A DNA stretch of 64,000 nucleotides from the NCBI GenBank assembly GCA_019459485.1, contig JAIBEZ010000056.1:28964-92963 (forward strand), read 5' to 3'. Of this stretch, positions 53,791 through 62,216 are shown piece after piece; the stretch's first letter is position 1, and each line of letters begins with the position of its first letter. The stretch is from Prolixibacteraceae bacterium (GTDB lineage: Bacteria > Bacteroidota > Bacteroidia > Bacteroidales > Prolixibacteraceae). The notes beneath the pieces are model-generated. The model ran no database searches. It had not been told where the DNA came from and saw only the letters and a program-made list of their open reading frames with translations. The position numbers and the translations under genes are program-made.

Positions 53791-53821
53791 GCCTGTTTGA
53801 TTGGATGCCCGAAATTAATAA

Positions 53822-53850
53822 AAAAAGGCAAACGATCTGTTTGCCTTTTT
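53822..53850. terminator. Bidirectional terminator upstream of the GntR gene
   Basis: AAAAAGGCAAAC (53822-53833) pairs perfectly with GTTTGCCTTTTT (53839-53850) around GATCT. On the minus strand it ends sucD transcription. Confidence 0.82.
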
Positions 53851-53860
53851 ATTTGTCCAT

Positions 53861-53891
53861 TGTAGAGACAAGGCAATGCCTTGTCTCTACA
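53861..53891. repeat. GTAGAG-type perfect palindrome, copy 1
   Basis: TGTAGAGACAAGGCA (53861-53875), one A, then TGCCTTGTCTCTACA (53877-53891). The outer GTAGAG/CTCTAC arms recur at 57619-57646. It lies just 3' of sucD. Confidence 0.7.
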
Positions 53892-53914
53892 CCCCCTCCG
53901 AAATATTCTTTCTA

Positions 53915-54793
53915 TCAAATTTTCCCTTCCAATTTCTGTCTCAGCAGAACAGGTATTTCCGAAGGTTCTTTTGCGACCGGAACTCCTGCTTTGTTGAATG
54001 CCGCAATTTTTTCGGCAGCAGTTCCGGCACCGCTTGAAATGATTGCACCGGCGTGTCCCATGCGTTTTCCGGGAGGAGCTGTTTGCCCTGCAATAAATGC
54101 AACGACAGGTTTGGTCATTTTTTCAGCAATAAACCGGGCAGCCTGCTCTTCAGCATCGCCGCCAATTTCGCCAATCAAAACAACCGCTTTGGTTTCAGGA
54201 TCGTTCTCGAACATCTCAAGCAAATCGATAAAATACAATCCTGCAACCGGGTCGCCACCAATACCAACGCAGGTGGTCTGGCCGAAATCGTTCAATGAAA
54301 GCAGGTTCACCACTTCGTAGGTTAAAGTACCACTACGCGAAATAAATCCAATGTTTCCTTCCTTGAAAATCATGGCAGGCAAAATACCGACCAGCGCTTC
54401 TCCGGGAGTAATTAATCCCGGGCAGTTTGGGCCGATTAAAAGAGTTCCATTCATTTTCAGGATGGGCGTTACCCGAATCATATCCTGAATTGGCACTCCT
54501 TCGCTAATCGCAATTACGAGTTTAATCCCGGCTTCCGATGCTTCCAAAATGGCATCGGCGGCAAAAGCCGCAGGCACAAAAATGATGGAAGTGTTGGCCC
54601 CAGTGTATTGGACCGCATGTGCAACCGAATTAAAAACAGGAATGCCATCGAGTGTTTCGCCTTCTTTGCCGGGAGAAACTCCTGCAACCACGTTTGTTCC
54701 ATACTCTTTCATTTTGCCGGTATGAAATTTACCGTCGCGTCCGGTTATTCCCTGAACAACCAGCTTTGTATCTTTATTGACTAATATACTCAT
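53915..54793 (-). CDS. sucD: Succinyl-CoA synthetase alpha subunit
   Basis: 292-aa ADP-forming succinate-CoA ligase alpha subunit. CoA-binding N-domain [19 protein letters not shown]; phosphohistidine site in [14 protein letters not shown] near residue 248; mid-region [19 protein letters not shown]. It carries the phosphorylated His intermediate and, with SucC, makes ATP from succinyl-CoA in the TCA cycle. It is downstream of sucC on the same strand, with a palindrome-containing 117-nt gap between. Confidence 0.95.
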   Translation of the reverse strand: MSILVNKDTKLVVQGITGRDGKFHTGKMKEYGTNVVAGVSPGKEGETLDGIPVFNSVAHAVQYTGANTSIIFVPAAFAADAILEASEAGIKLVIAISEGVPIQDMIRVTPILKMNGTLLIGPNCPGLITPGEALVGILPAMIFKEGNIGFISRSGTLTYEVVNLLSLNDFGQTTCVGIGGDPVAGLYFIDLLEMFENDPETKAVVLIGEIGGDAEEQAARFIAEKMTKPVVAFIAGQTAPPGKRMGHAGAIISSGAGTAAEKIAAFNKAGVPVAKEPSEIPVLLRQKLEGKI

Positions 54794-54832
54794 GTGATTA
54801 TTGATTATTGGTTATTGAATATTTAAATATCG

Positions 54833-54903
54833 AATAAGAAACGAGAAATAAGAAATGTCGAACGATAACTTCGATGTTTCTTATTTCTTATTCGATGTTT
54901 CTC
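54833..54903. repeat. AT-rich palindromic dispersed element, copy 2
   Basis: AATAAGAAACGAGAAATAAG and TTCTTATTTCTTATTCGATG arms flank a centre containing ACTTCGAT. It is close in sequence and identical in layout to 30247-30321. The gap between sucC and sucD consists mostly of this element. Confidence 0.68.
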
Positions 54904-54910
54904 AGTTCAT

Positions 54911-56044
54911 TTATCTTTTACTTAGTTCAATTGCCATTTGGGCAGCTTCGCTCATTGAACTTACTGTTGGAAGTCCGGTTTGCTTTAACAAAGCCAATCC
55001 TTCTTCTGCATTTGTTCCTGACAAACGAACAACAATCGGAATATCAGTCATAATGATTTCCAATGCTTTGATCAATCCTTTGGCCACATCGTCGCATCGG
55101 GTAATTCCACCAAAAATATTGATCATCACCGCTTTTACATTCTTGTCGCTGAGCAAGATATTCATGGCATCAATTACTTTTTGCGGGTTTGAACTTCCGC
55201 CGATATCCAAAAAGTTGGCTGGTGAACCTCCATACAACTTAATCATGTCCATGGTTGCCATTGCCAAACCTGCACCATTTACCATACATCCGATGTTTCC
55301 GTCCAGCTTGATGTATGCCAATCCTTTTTCGTTGGCGGCTATTTCCTGAAGTTCTTCTTCATCAAGCTCGCGCATGGCCAAAATTTTGGGCTGACGAAAA
55401 AGAGCATTGTCATCGAAATTCATTTTACCATCAATTGCCAGAATTTCATTTCCGGTAGTCAAAACCAACGGATTGATTTCTGCAAGGGTTGAATCGGTTT
55501 CGATGTATAATTTGTATAGCTTCATAAAGATTGAAGCGGCTTTTTGTGCAAGTTTAATATTGCCAAACAATTCCATGGCTACATTCCGGGCCTGGTAGTC
55601 CAATAATCCGGTCAATGGATTGATGGAAAACTTAATGATTTTTTCCGGATTGTTTTTGGCTACTTCTTCAATTTCGACACCACCTTCGGCGCTCACCATC
55701 AAGGTAATGCTTTTTGTGTTGCGGTCGTTGATCAGCCCAACATAAAATTCCTTTTCAATGTCAACAGCCTCGGTCACCAATACTTTCTCAACTATCAACC
55801 CTTTGATGTCCATCCCAAGAATTTGTTTCGCGGCGGCTTTTGCGTCCTCAGCCGTACGTGCCAGCTTTACGCCACCAGCTTTTCCCCGTCCACCGGCCAA
55901 CACCTGGGCCTTAACAACCACCATCCGGTTCATCTCTCTGGCCGCTTTTTCAACTTCGTAAACGGTATAACACAACACCCCATCGGGTACAGGAATGCCA
56001 TAATCCCTGAAAATTTGTCTGGCTTGATATTCGTGAATTTTCAT
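54911..56044 (-). CDS. sucC: Succinyl-CoA synthetase beta subunit
   Basis: 377-aa ATP-grasp beta subunit. N-terminus MKIHEYQARQIFRDYGIPVP; VVVKAQVLAGGRGKAGGVKLA marks the ATP-grasp nucleotide site; EINPLVLTTGNEILAIDGKMN and IGCMVNGAGLAMATMDMI are further signatures. ADP specificity is usual in this group and is not read from residues here. It is the first gene of the sucCD unit. Confidence 0.95.
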   Translation of the reverse strand: MKIHEYQARQIFRDYGIPVPDGVLCYTVYEVEKAAREMNRMVVVKAQVLAGGRGKAGGVKLARTAEDAKAAAKQILGMDIKGLIVEKVLVTEAVDIEKEFYVGLINDRNTKSITLMVSAEGGVEIEEVAKNNPEKIIKFSINPLTGLLDYQARNVAMELFGNIKLAQKAASIFMKLYKLYIETDSTLAEINPLVLTTGNEILAIDGKMNFDDNALFRQPKILAMRELDEEELQEIAANEKGLAYIKLDGNIGCMVNGAGLAMATMDMIKLYGGSPANFLDIGGSSNPQKVIDAMNILLSDKNVKAVMINIFGGITRCDDVAKGLIKALEIIMTDIPIVVRLSGTNAEEGLALLKQTGLPTVSSMSEAAQMAIELSKR

Positions 56045-56201
56045 AACATTAATTAAAAGTTAGCATCTGGTTTTTTAAACATCGAAATATGCACATTTAT
56101 AAACACATCATGACATATAAAATTGCATTTTAAAAACATATTAACAGCTTTTGCCATAAATTGTTCCTTAAGATTGTAGTGAAATAGCCAATGATTATGC
56201 C

Positions 56202-56229
56202 TTGACTTTAATTTTTTAGAATAATTTTG
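56202..56229 (+). promoter_or_regulatory. Promoter of the SIS-domain gene
   Basis: TTG (56202-56204), a 17-nt spacer, and TAATTTTG (56222-56229) fit the Bacteroidota consensus. RNA would start near 56235, giving a ~17-nt leader. Confidence 0.45.
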
Positions 56230-56251
56230 CCACTCATAAATAATAAACTCC

Positions 56252-56863
56252 ATGCTCGAAGAAATCAGACAAGTGCTTCATCAGGAATCCGAAGCCATTC
56301 AAAACATTCCGGTGACTGATGCTTATGAAAAGGCTATTTCCATTATTGAAGAACGTGTTCACCAACTTAAGGGGAAACTGGTTGCCTCCGGAATGGGAAA
56401 AGCCGGGCAAATCGCACTGAATATTGCAACAACTTTCAGCTCGACAGGAACGCCCGCTGTTTTTTTACACCCGAGTGACGCACAACACGGCGATTTGGGC
56501 GTAATTCAACCCAATGATGTGCTTTTACTTATTTCAAATTCAGGAAAAACACGCGAAATTCTGGAACTGGTTGAACTGGCGGAAAATCTGCACAAAGATC
56601 TACCGTTGATTGTAATCACCAGCAACAAGGAATCACAACTCGCGCAAATGGCCGATGTTTGCCTCGAAACCGGCAACCCTAAGGAAGTTTGTACACTTGG
56701 CCTAACTCCCAGCACTTCAACCACTGTAATGACAGTTATTGGCGATGTGCTGGTTGTGATGATGATGAAAAGAATTAATTTTAGCAATGAAGATTACGCC
56801 AAACGGCACCACGGCGGATATTTGGGTGACAAATCGAGGCTACAGGCAGGAATAACAAAGTAA
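56252..56863 (+). CDS. SIS-domain sugar-phosphate isomerase (KdsD/KpsF-like, no CBS)
   Basis: 203-aa SIS-domain isomerase. The sequence GKLVASGMGKAGQIALNIA, HPSDAQHGDLGVIQPNDVL and ISNSGKTREILELV match arabinose-5-phosphate isomerases. The LGLTPSTSTTVM motif follows, as in the family. The usual C-terminal CBS domain pair (~130 residues) is absent, so regulation differs from typical KdsD. 6-phospho-3-hexuloisomerase is an alternative. It is monocistronic. Confidence 0.84.
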   Translation: MLEEIRQVLHQESEAIQNIPVTDAYEKAISIIEERVHQLKGKLVASGMGKAGQIALNIATTFSSTGTPAVFLHPSDAQHGDLGVIQPNDVLLLISNSGKTREILELVELAENLHKDLPLIVITSNKESQLAQMADVCLETGNPKEVCTLGLTPSTSTTVMTVIGDVLVVMMMKRINFSNEDYAKRHHGGYLGDKSRLQAGITK

Positions 56864-57059
56864 GCAGTCTCAGTGGCCAGTGCTCTTTTGCTGCGTTCAG
56901 AAGTCATTTGTTGTCATTCGTTTCACGTCATTTGTTGTCATTTCCGGGCGTCAAAACAACAATCAATGACCACAAATGATTTAATGACTATTGAACGACA
57001 ATATTTACCTCGCAGAGACAAACTTGAAACTTTGAACTTGAAACTTGAAACTATTTAAT
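56864..57059. other. Repeat-rich 196-nt gap before the isochorismatase gene
   Basis: Contains GTCATTTGTTGTCATT words twice (56917-56950), ATGACCACAAATGATTTAATGAC (as two shorter words), and a heptamer array at 57022-57053 (CTTGAAACTTTGAAC and similar). No promoter is convincing. Confidence 0.5.
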
Positions 57060-57602
57060 ATGAGAATTTTAAAACAAAACACCGTTGGATTGGTAATCGA
57101 TATTCAGGAACGTCTGGTTCCGGTGATGGAAGAAAGCGAACAGTTTGTTGAGAATTGCAGCAAACTGATTCAGGGCTTGCAAATACTCGGGCTTCCGCTG
57201 CTCGTGACCCAGCAGTACACCAAAGGACTTGGTGAAACAGTTGAAGAAATCAAATCGGTGATAAAAGATTTCCAGTTCATCGAAAAGAAAGATTTCAGTT
57301 GTTTTGACGAACCTACGGTGGCAGAAAAGTTGGCTCTTTCAGGAATCCAAAACGTGATTATCTGCGGAATTGAATCGCATGTCTGTGTGCTACAAACTGC
57401 CATCGACCTGAAAGAAGCTGGTTATACGCCGGTTGTGGTAATGGATTGTGTTTCGTCGCGTTCGTTCGATACTATTGATTTGGCAATGGAACGTTTCCGC
57501 CACGAAGGTATTCTGATGACATCCATGGAATCCATTCTTTTTGAATTGACCCGTAGTGCGGGCGCTACCGAATTCAAGGAAATTTCGAAACTGGTGAAAT
57601 AA
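57060..57602 (+). CDS. Isochorismatase-family hydrolase
   Basis: 180-aa cysteine hydrolase of the isochorismatase-like family. Catalytic residues: Asp in VIDIQERL, Lys in EKKDFSCF, and Cys in IESHVCVLQTAIDL. The overall type is YcaC-like. The substrate is not predictable from sequence; nicotinamidase and isochorismatase are less likely. The ATG at 57060 begins at the conserved N-terminus; five extra codons upstream belong to repeat DNA. It is followed by a GTAGAG-type palindrome. Confidence 0.85.
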   Translation: MRILKQNTVGLVIDIQERLVPVMEESEQFVENCSKLIQGLQILGLPLLVTQQYTKGLGETVEEIKSVIKDFQFIEKKDFSCFDEPTVAEKLALSGIQNVIICGIESHVCVLQTAIDLKEAGYTPVVVMDCVSSRSFDTIDLAMERFRHEGILMTSMESILFELTRSAGATEFKEISKLVK

Positions 57603-57618
57603 AATATTTGTGTTGGTG

Positions 57619-57646
57619 GTAGAGATGCCCGATCGGGCGCCTCTAC
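57619..57646. repeat. GTAGAG-type palindrome, copy 2
   Basis: GTAGAG..GCCCGATCGGGC..CTCTAC between two convergent genes. The outer arms match copy 1 at 53861-53891 and the inner arms are a different, self-complementary sequence. Confidence 0.6.
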
Positions 57647-57660
57647 GGCATCATCCCTAT

Positions 57661-58315
57661 TTATTCACATTGAAATACCTGATCCGGCAGGCTGTTCCTT
57701 TGCTTTGAATGTTTTTTTTCAGGCAAAACCTTTATTTCCAGGCGATGCTTTCCGGATTTTAAACCGTATGCCAATGTGTGAAACCAGGGCAAATGCAACT
57801 GCGAACTCCATTGGGTAAATAAATCCCGGGTTTTCCATTCGCCTTTATCAATGCGGTATTCGATTATTCCGGCATCCAGTCCTGAAGCCACCGCAATTCC
57901 AACGGCATTTACTTCAAAATCGAATTTCAAGACTCCGCCCGGAGCCTCAGCAATCAGCATTGGCACGTTTGTAAAATCAGCGCGGGTGCCTGTTTTATCG
58001 GTTGGGATCCAGTTTTGATGCGCTTTCCAGCCTTTCGCAATTTTATTCTGAACTGCCGGAATTAACACACCTTTGTCGTAACATGCTTCGGCCAGTTTCG
58101 CCAAAGTTGCGAACTTCCCATTTTTCTCCCTGCATTCGCGCCAGTTGCGACGGATACGAATCGCGCGGACGATCCGGAATTCCGGAGCCATAGGTTATGC
58201 TGTTGCCGATACAGGCTACTTTTATGGATGCTGACTTGTTGGAACTATTGACTGTCTGTGCCATTCCCGATGCGATCAGGAAGGCACAGGCCACAAAAAG
58301 GAACAGCCGTTTCAT
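57661..58315 (-). pseudogene. SGNH/GDSL hydrolase, internal deletion
   Basis: The first ~80 codons (58315 to about 58080) encode a signal peptide and the start of an SGNH enzyme: GNSITYGSG (catalytic Ser) and WEVRNFGETGRSMLR. The next frame (from about 58080 to 57661) reads on as the C-terminal accessory domain: GVLIPAVQNKIAKGWKAHQN, FTNVPMLIAEAPGG, FTQWSSQLHLPWFHTLAYGL. A central ~150-200 residues carrying the Asn and Asp-His blocks are missing and the frames do not match. It lies 28 nt after the GH29 gene on the same strand and is probably inactive. Confidence 0.8.
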
Positions 58316-58343
58316 GGGCTTTGGATGAATAAGGTTAGCTGAT

Positions 58344-59756
58344 TTATTTTGCTCCGTCTTTAATTTTAAATACCCATGCGTACTGACATGGAATAGTTGC
58401 AGGGCTTAGTGCTGGAGGCGTAATAACAAGTTTATTTCCGGAAGCCGTATATTTTACTTTTCCATTAAAGCCCAACATGCTTACGCCGGAAGGTTTACTT
58501 ACTGCGTTGATTACGATTGGTTTATCCTGCCACTTGGTTACGATGGCATACAGATCGTTCCCCTTTTCAGTATAAAAAACAGAGGTTTCTTTGCCGATGG
58601 CGGGAGCTTTTGCCCAATCGCGCGTACCGTAAATAGCTTCTCCGTTTACGGCCAGCCAGTCGCCCATATCTTTCAGTCGTTGCTGCATTATTACCGGGAT
58701 TCGTCCATCGGCAGTCGGCCCAATATTGAGTAAAAGGTTTCCGCCACGGGCTACTTTATCAATCAGGATGTGAACCAGTGATTCCGAAGTTTCATAATGA
58801 TTCAGGTTTTCGTTGCGGTTGTAGCCAAACGAGCCTCCAATGCCGCGACACTCTTCCCATGGATGCGCGATCTTTTGTCCGGCAGCGTCCTGATCGTGGA
58901 TGAGGTCATATTCGGTAGTGTAAATTCCGCCATGTTTCCCGCGTGTTTCCTTGCCCCAGCGGTCGTTTACAACTACTGTTTCCTTTACAGGCGATTCGTT
59001 GTACAGCCACGAGAGAAATTCGGTGCTTTTCCATGTTTCGCTCGGATGATCCCATTCTCCATCGGTCCAAACCACATCGGGCTGATAGCGGGTGACGAGG
59101 TCTTTCATTTGAGGGATCATATGGTCATCGACATAACGCGCCGGATCTTCCTTGTAAAGTGGGTTAAACCATTCGTAAAGCGAATAGTAGAACCCCATGT
59201 GCAGACCTTTGGCTTTTACTGCTTTAGTAAGGTCGCCAGCCAGGTCGCGATGCGGGCCCACGTCAACCGAATTCCAGTTCCACGCGTGTTTGGAAGGCCA
59301 CAACGCAAACCCTTCGTGATGTTTGGAGGTCAGCACAATGTATTTTGCTCCAGACTGTTTGAAAACTTCAGCCCATTGGTCGGGATTGAACATTTCAGCC
59401 TTGAAATCTTTTACAAAATCCTGATAACGGACTTTTTCTCCATACATTTTGTTGTGAAAATCGGTAAAAGACTGGCTTGGTTTTCCTTCCGGATTTTGAC
59501 GCGACCAGTACCATTCGGCATATTTTTCATACACGTTGCCTTCGGTGGGACCCCATGAAGGCACGGCATAAAGCCCCCAGTGAATGAAAATCCCAAACTT
59601 GGCATCGGTAAACCAAGTTGGAATAGGACGGCTGTCGATGGATTGCCAGTTGGCCTTGTAAGGTTGCGCGCTGGTCAGCAGCGAAAAAGTGACAAAAAAC
59701 AACAGAAGAAATCCTCTTCTGGCAAAGTTTCCTGAATTTAAAAACGCGTGTTTCAT
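58344..59756 (-). CDS. GH29 alpha-L-fucosidase
   Basis: 470-aa secreted alpha-L-fucosidase (signal peptide to about residue 30). Catalytic domain FTDAKFGIFIHWGLYAVPSWG; nucleophile Asp in DVVWTDGEW; LTSKHHEGFALWPS is another conserved segment. The C-terminal domain is a beta-sandwich. A -7 box lies 47 nt upstream. It likely trims fucosylated glycans in the periplasm; the SGNH pseudogene follows in the same transcript. Confidence 0.92.
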   Translation of the reverse strand: MKHAFLNSGNFARRGFLLLFFVTFSLLTSAQPYKANWQSIDSRPIPTWFTDAKFGIFIHWGLYAVPSWGPTEGNVYEKYAEWYWSRQNPEGKPSQSFTDFHNKMYGEKVRYQDFVKDFKAEMFNPDQWAEVFKQSGAKYIVLTSKHHEGFALWPSKHAWNWNSVDVGPHRDLAGDLTKAVKAKGLHMGFYYSLYEWFNPLYKEDPARYVDDHMIPQMKDLVTRYQPDVVWTDGEWDHPSETWKSTEFLSWLYNESPVKETVVVNDRWGKETRGKHGGIYTTEYDLIHDQDAAGQKIAHPWEECRGIGGSFGYNRNENLNHYETSESLVHILIDKVARGGNLLLNIGPTADGRIPVIMQQRLKDMGDWLAVNGEAIYGTRDWAKAPAIGKETSVFYTEKGNDLYAIVTKWQDKPIVINAVSKPSGVSMLGFNGKVKYTASGNKLVITPPALSPATIPCQYAWVFKIKDGAK

Positions 59757-59802
59757 CGGTTATGATTTAGTTGTTAAGATTAGTTGTAAGAAACAAACTG
59801 AA

Positions 59803-59810
59803 CAAATATA
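59803..59810 (-). promoter_or_regulatory. -7 box for the fucosidase gene
   Basis: TATATTTG on the minus strand; RNA would start ~40 nt before the ATG at 59756. No -33 box seen. The rest of 59811-60003 contains nothing recognisable. Confidence 0.38.
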
Positions 59811-60003
59811 GGAAAAATAGGTAGCTGTGCCGTAATGTGCTGATGTCGATTTTCAGAAAAGTTTAGTGTTAATTAATTTGTATCTTGGAGCTGTGATGCA
59901 TAGCGAAAAATTAGTCCTCTGATTAATTGTACATTAAACGATTTTATCGGGACAAAGTCCAAAGATTCAGAAAAAAATGTCAAATCCTATAACTCGACTA
60001 CCT

Positions 60004-61332
60004 ATGAGAAAAACAACCTTTTGCCTATTTGCTCTTTGCTTATTTTTTGCAGCAACCAGCGCCCATGCCCAGCTTAAGCCATCCAATTTTACGACCAACT
60101 GGCCCGAATGGCGCGGATTGTATAATTCAGGAGCTGTAGCTGGTGGAAATACCCCAACCGAATTCAGCGAAACCAAAAATATAAAATGGAAGACTGAAAT
60201 TCCGGGGAAAGGTCATGCAACACCCATTATTTGGGGCAATCAGATTATTATTCAAACTGCAGTTCCGACTGACATAGCAGTCATGAAATCGAATGATGCT
60301 CCTGCCAATCAGATGTCACCAACCCAAACCGATCTGGTTCATAATTTCACAGTAATCTCAGTCGATAAAACTTCAGGGAAAATAAACTGGCAAACGGTTG
60401 TAAAAAAAGAATTGCCTGCTGAACGCACCCATGAACTGGGAAGCTGGGCATCCAATTCGCCGGTTACCGATGGCGAAAATATTTATGCTTATTTCGGTTC
60501 TCGCGGACTTTACTGTCTGGATATGAAAGGCAATGTGAAATGGGAACGTGATTTCGGACAAATGGAAATTGTAGCCAGTTTTGGCGAAGGAAGTTCTCCT
60601 GCAGTTTACAAAGACAAGATTTTTGTGCAGTGGGACCATCAACAAAAATCGTATTTGTATGCTTTGGACAAAAAGACTGGCAAAGAAGCCTGGACGGCCG
60701 AGCGCGAGGAGATTACCTCATGGGCAACTCCGCTAATCGTTGAAGTGAATGGTAAAACACAATTGGTAACCAGCGCTACCAATAAAGTGCGTAGCTACGA
60801 TGCCGAAACCGGTCAGGTAATCTGGGAGTGTACCGGAATGACACGCAATGTGATCCCAAATCCGATGTATGCTGATGGAATTTTATACCTGATGAGCGGA
60901 TTCCGTGGAAATGCGATAAAAGCCATTGATTTGGCCAAAGCAAAAGGAGACATCACCGGAACCGGAACTATTTTGTGGGAATACAATCAGGATGCGCCCT
61001 ATACGCCAAGCCCGGTTTTAATGGATGGTAAAATGTATTTTCTGAAAGGCAACAACGGTATCATGACTTGTTTGGATGCCAAAGATGGAAAGGTTCTGTA
61101 CAGCAACCAAAAGCTGGATGGAATTACCAATATTTTCTCTTCTCCAACCGGCAATAAAGACAAACTTTATATTGCGGCAACCAATGTTATTAATGTTGTA
61201 AAAGCCGGTCCTGAATTCTCGATTCTGGCAAAAAACAACTTGGATGACACCTTCCATGCTTCACCGGTGATTGTTGGGAACGATCTGTTTTTACGCGGGT
61301 TTAAATACCTGTATTGCATTTCGGAAAAGTAA
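60004..61332 (+). CDS. PQQ/BamB-like beta-propeller protein
   Basis: 442-aa secreted protein from the ATG at 60004, with signal peptide (MRKTTFCLFALCLFF, cleavage near AHAQ). It is a repeated beta-propeller of PQQ/BamB type with blades such as LYCLDMKGNVKWERDFG, LYALDKKTGKEAWTAE and VRSYDAETGQVIWECTG. PQQ-dependent catalysis is not assured, because the cofactor residues cannot be verified; such proteins also act as scaffolds. It is convergent with map (19-nt gap). Confidence 0.85.
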   Translation: MRKTTFCLFALCLFFAATSAHAQLKPSNFTTNWPEWRGLYNSGAVAGGNTPTEFSETKNIKWKTEIPGKGHATPIIWGNQIIIQTAVPTDIAVMKSNDAPANQMSPTQTDLVHNFTVISVDKTSGKINWQTVVKKELPAERTHELGSWASNSPVTDGENIYAYFGSRGLYCLDMKGNVKWERDFGQMEIVASFGEGSSPAVYKDKIFVQWDHQQKSYLYALDKKTGKEAWTAEREEITSWATPLIVEVNGKTQLVTSATNKVRSYDAETGQVIWECTGMTRNVIPNPMYADGILYLMSGFRGNAIKAIDLAKAKGDITGTGTILWEYNQDAPYTPSPVLMDGKMYFLKGNNGIMTCLDAKDGKVLYSNQKLDGITNIFSSPTGNKDKLYIAATNVINVVKAGPEFSILAKNNLDDTFHASPVIVGNDLFLRGFKYLYCISEK

Positions 61333-61351
61333 TCTGAAAGGAGAGAAACTT

Positions 61352-62122
61352 CTAATACTCACCGCTCACGTCTGTCAGAACCTCGTATCCGGTTTCGGTA
61401 ATCAGAATTGTATGTTCAAATTGCGCGGATAGTTTTTTGTCAACAGTCCGGGCAGTCCATTTGTCAACTTTGTCAACCACTGTACCAGGCCGGCCCTGAT
61501 TAATCATTGGTTCGATCGTAAAAGTCATCCCCGGTTGCATAATCGGACCGGTATTTCTTCTGGAAGTATGATCAATCTGCGGCCCTTCATGGAATTCAAT
61601 GCCGACGCCATGTCCGCAGTACTCATAAACCACACTGAATCCTTTTGATTTTACATATTTGCTGATTGCGAAGCCAATGTTTCCGAAGTTATTTCCAGGT
61701 TTTACTTGCTGAATGCCCAGATAAAGACTGTGTTTGGTAACTTCAATTAAATCCTGGGCAATCTGCGACACTTCTCCAATTGTAAACATTTTACTGGTAT
61801 CGCCAAAGTAGCCATTCAAAATGGTAGTTACATCAATATTCACGATATCTCCATTTTTCAGGATATTTTCCTCCGAAGGAATTCCATGACAAACTACCTC
61901 ATTGATCGATATACAGCACGATTTCGGGTATCCGCCGTAACCAAGTGTTGCCGGTATTGCCCCATTTTCACGAATAAAAGCCTCAATTTTCTGGTCTATA
62001 AATTCGGTTGAAACACCTTCTTTGACAAACTGTGCGATATACTCCAATGTTTGTCCTGCCAGTTTGCTGCTTTTTCGAATTCCCTCAATCTGTTCAGGTG
62101 TTTTTATGATAATTTTTTCCAT
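61352..62122 (-). CDS. map: Type I methionine aminopeptidase
   Basis: 256-aa metalloaminopeptidase that removes the initiator Met. Metal ligands are present: Asp in NIDVTTILNG and FGDTSKMF, His in CGHGVGIEFHEGP, Glu in FTIEPMIN and Glu in QFEHTILIT. It is full length for type I without an N-terminal extension. It has its own promoter and shares a 94-nt divergent region with the thioesterase gene. Confidence 0.95.
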   Translation of the reverse strand: MEKIIIKTPEQIEGIRKSSKLAGQTLEYIAQFVKEGVSTEFIDQKIEAFIRENGAIPATLGYGGYPKSCCISINEVVCHGIPSEENILKNGDIVNIDVTTILNGYFGDTSKMFTIGEVSQIAQDLIEVTKHSLYLGIQQVKPGNNFGNIGFAISKYVKSKGFSVVYEYCGHGVGIEFHEGPQIDHTSRRNTGPIMQPGMTFTIEPMINQGRPGTVVDKVDKWTARTVDKKLSAQFEHTILITETGYEVLTDVSGEY

Positions 62123-62140
62123 CTAATTTTAAAATTTGTG

Positions 62141-62171
62141 CAAAAGTCGGTAAATTGATTGGTAATTCAAA
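62141..62171 (-). promoter_or_regulatory. map promoter
   Basis: On the minus strand TTTG (62171-62168), a 19-nt spacer, and GACTTTTG (62148-62141; one mismatch to TAnnTTTG) predict a ~13-nt leader. Confidence 0.45.
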
Positions 62172-62188
62172 ACTCAACAATACATTTG
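62159..62188 (+). promoter_or_regulatory. Acyl-ACP thioesterase promoter
   Basis: TTG (62159-62161), 19 nt, then TACATTTG (62181-62188). RNA would start near 62194. It overlaps the map promoter region. Confidence 0.47.
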
Positions 62189-62216
62189 CACAAAGGTTTA
62201 AGACAACCTGCAAATT

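Noticed and set aside
58043..58315. Sequencing error as the cause of the SGNH frame break
   Set aside because: A simple indel would leave the central catalytic part intact; here ~150-200 residues are missing, so a real deletion is more likely.
58797..59558. 253-codon frame antisense to the fucosidase
   Set aside because: It overlaps a clear GH29 gene and shows no motif.
59757..60003. Small RNA or gene in the fucosidase/propeller gap
   Set aside because: Only a -7 box is visible; no stem or reading frame is convincing.
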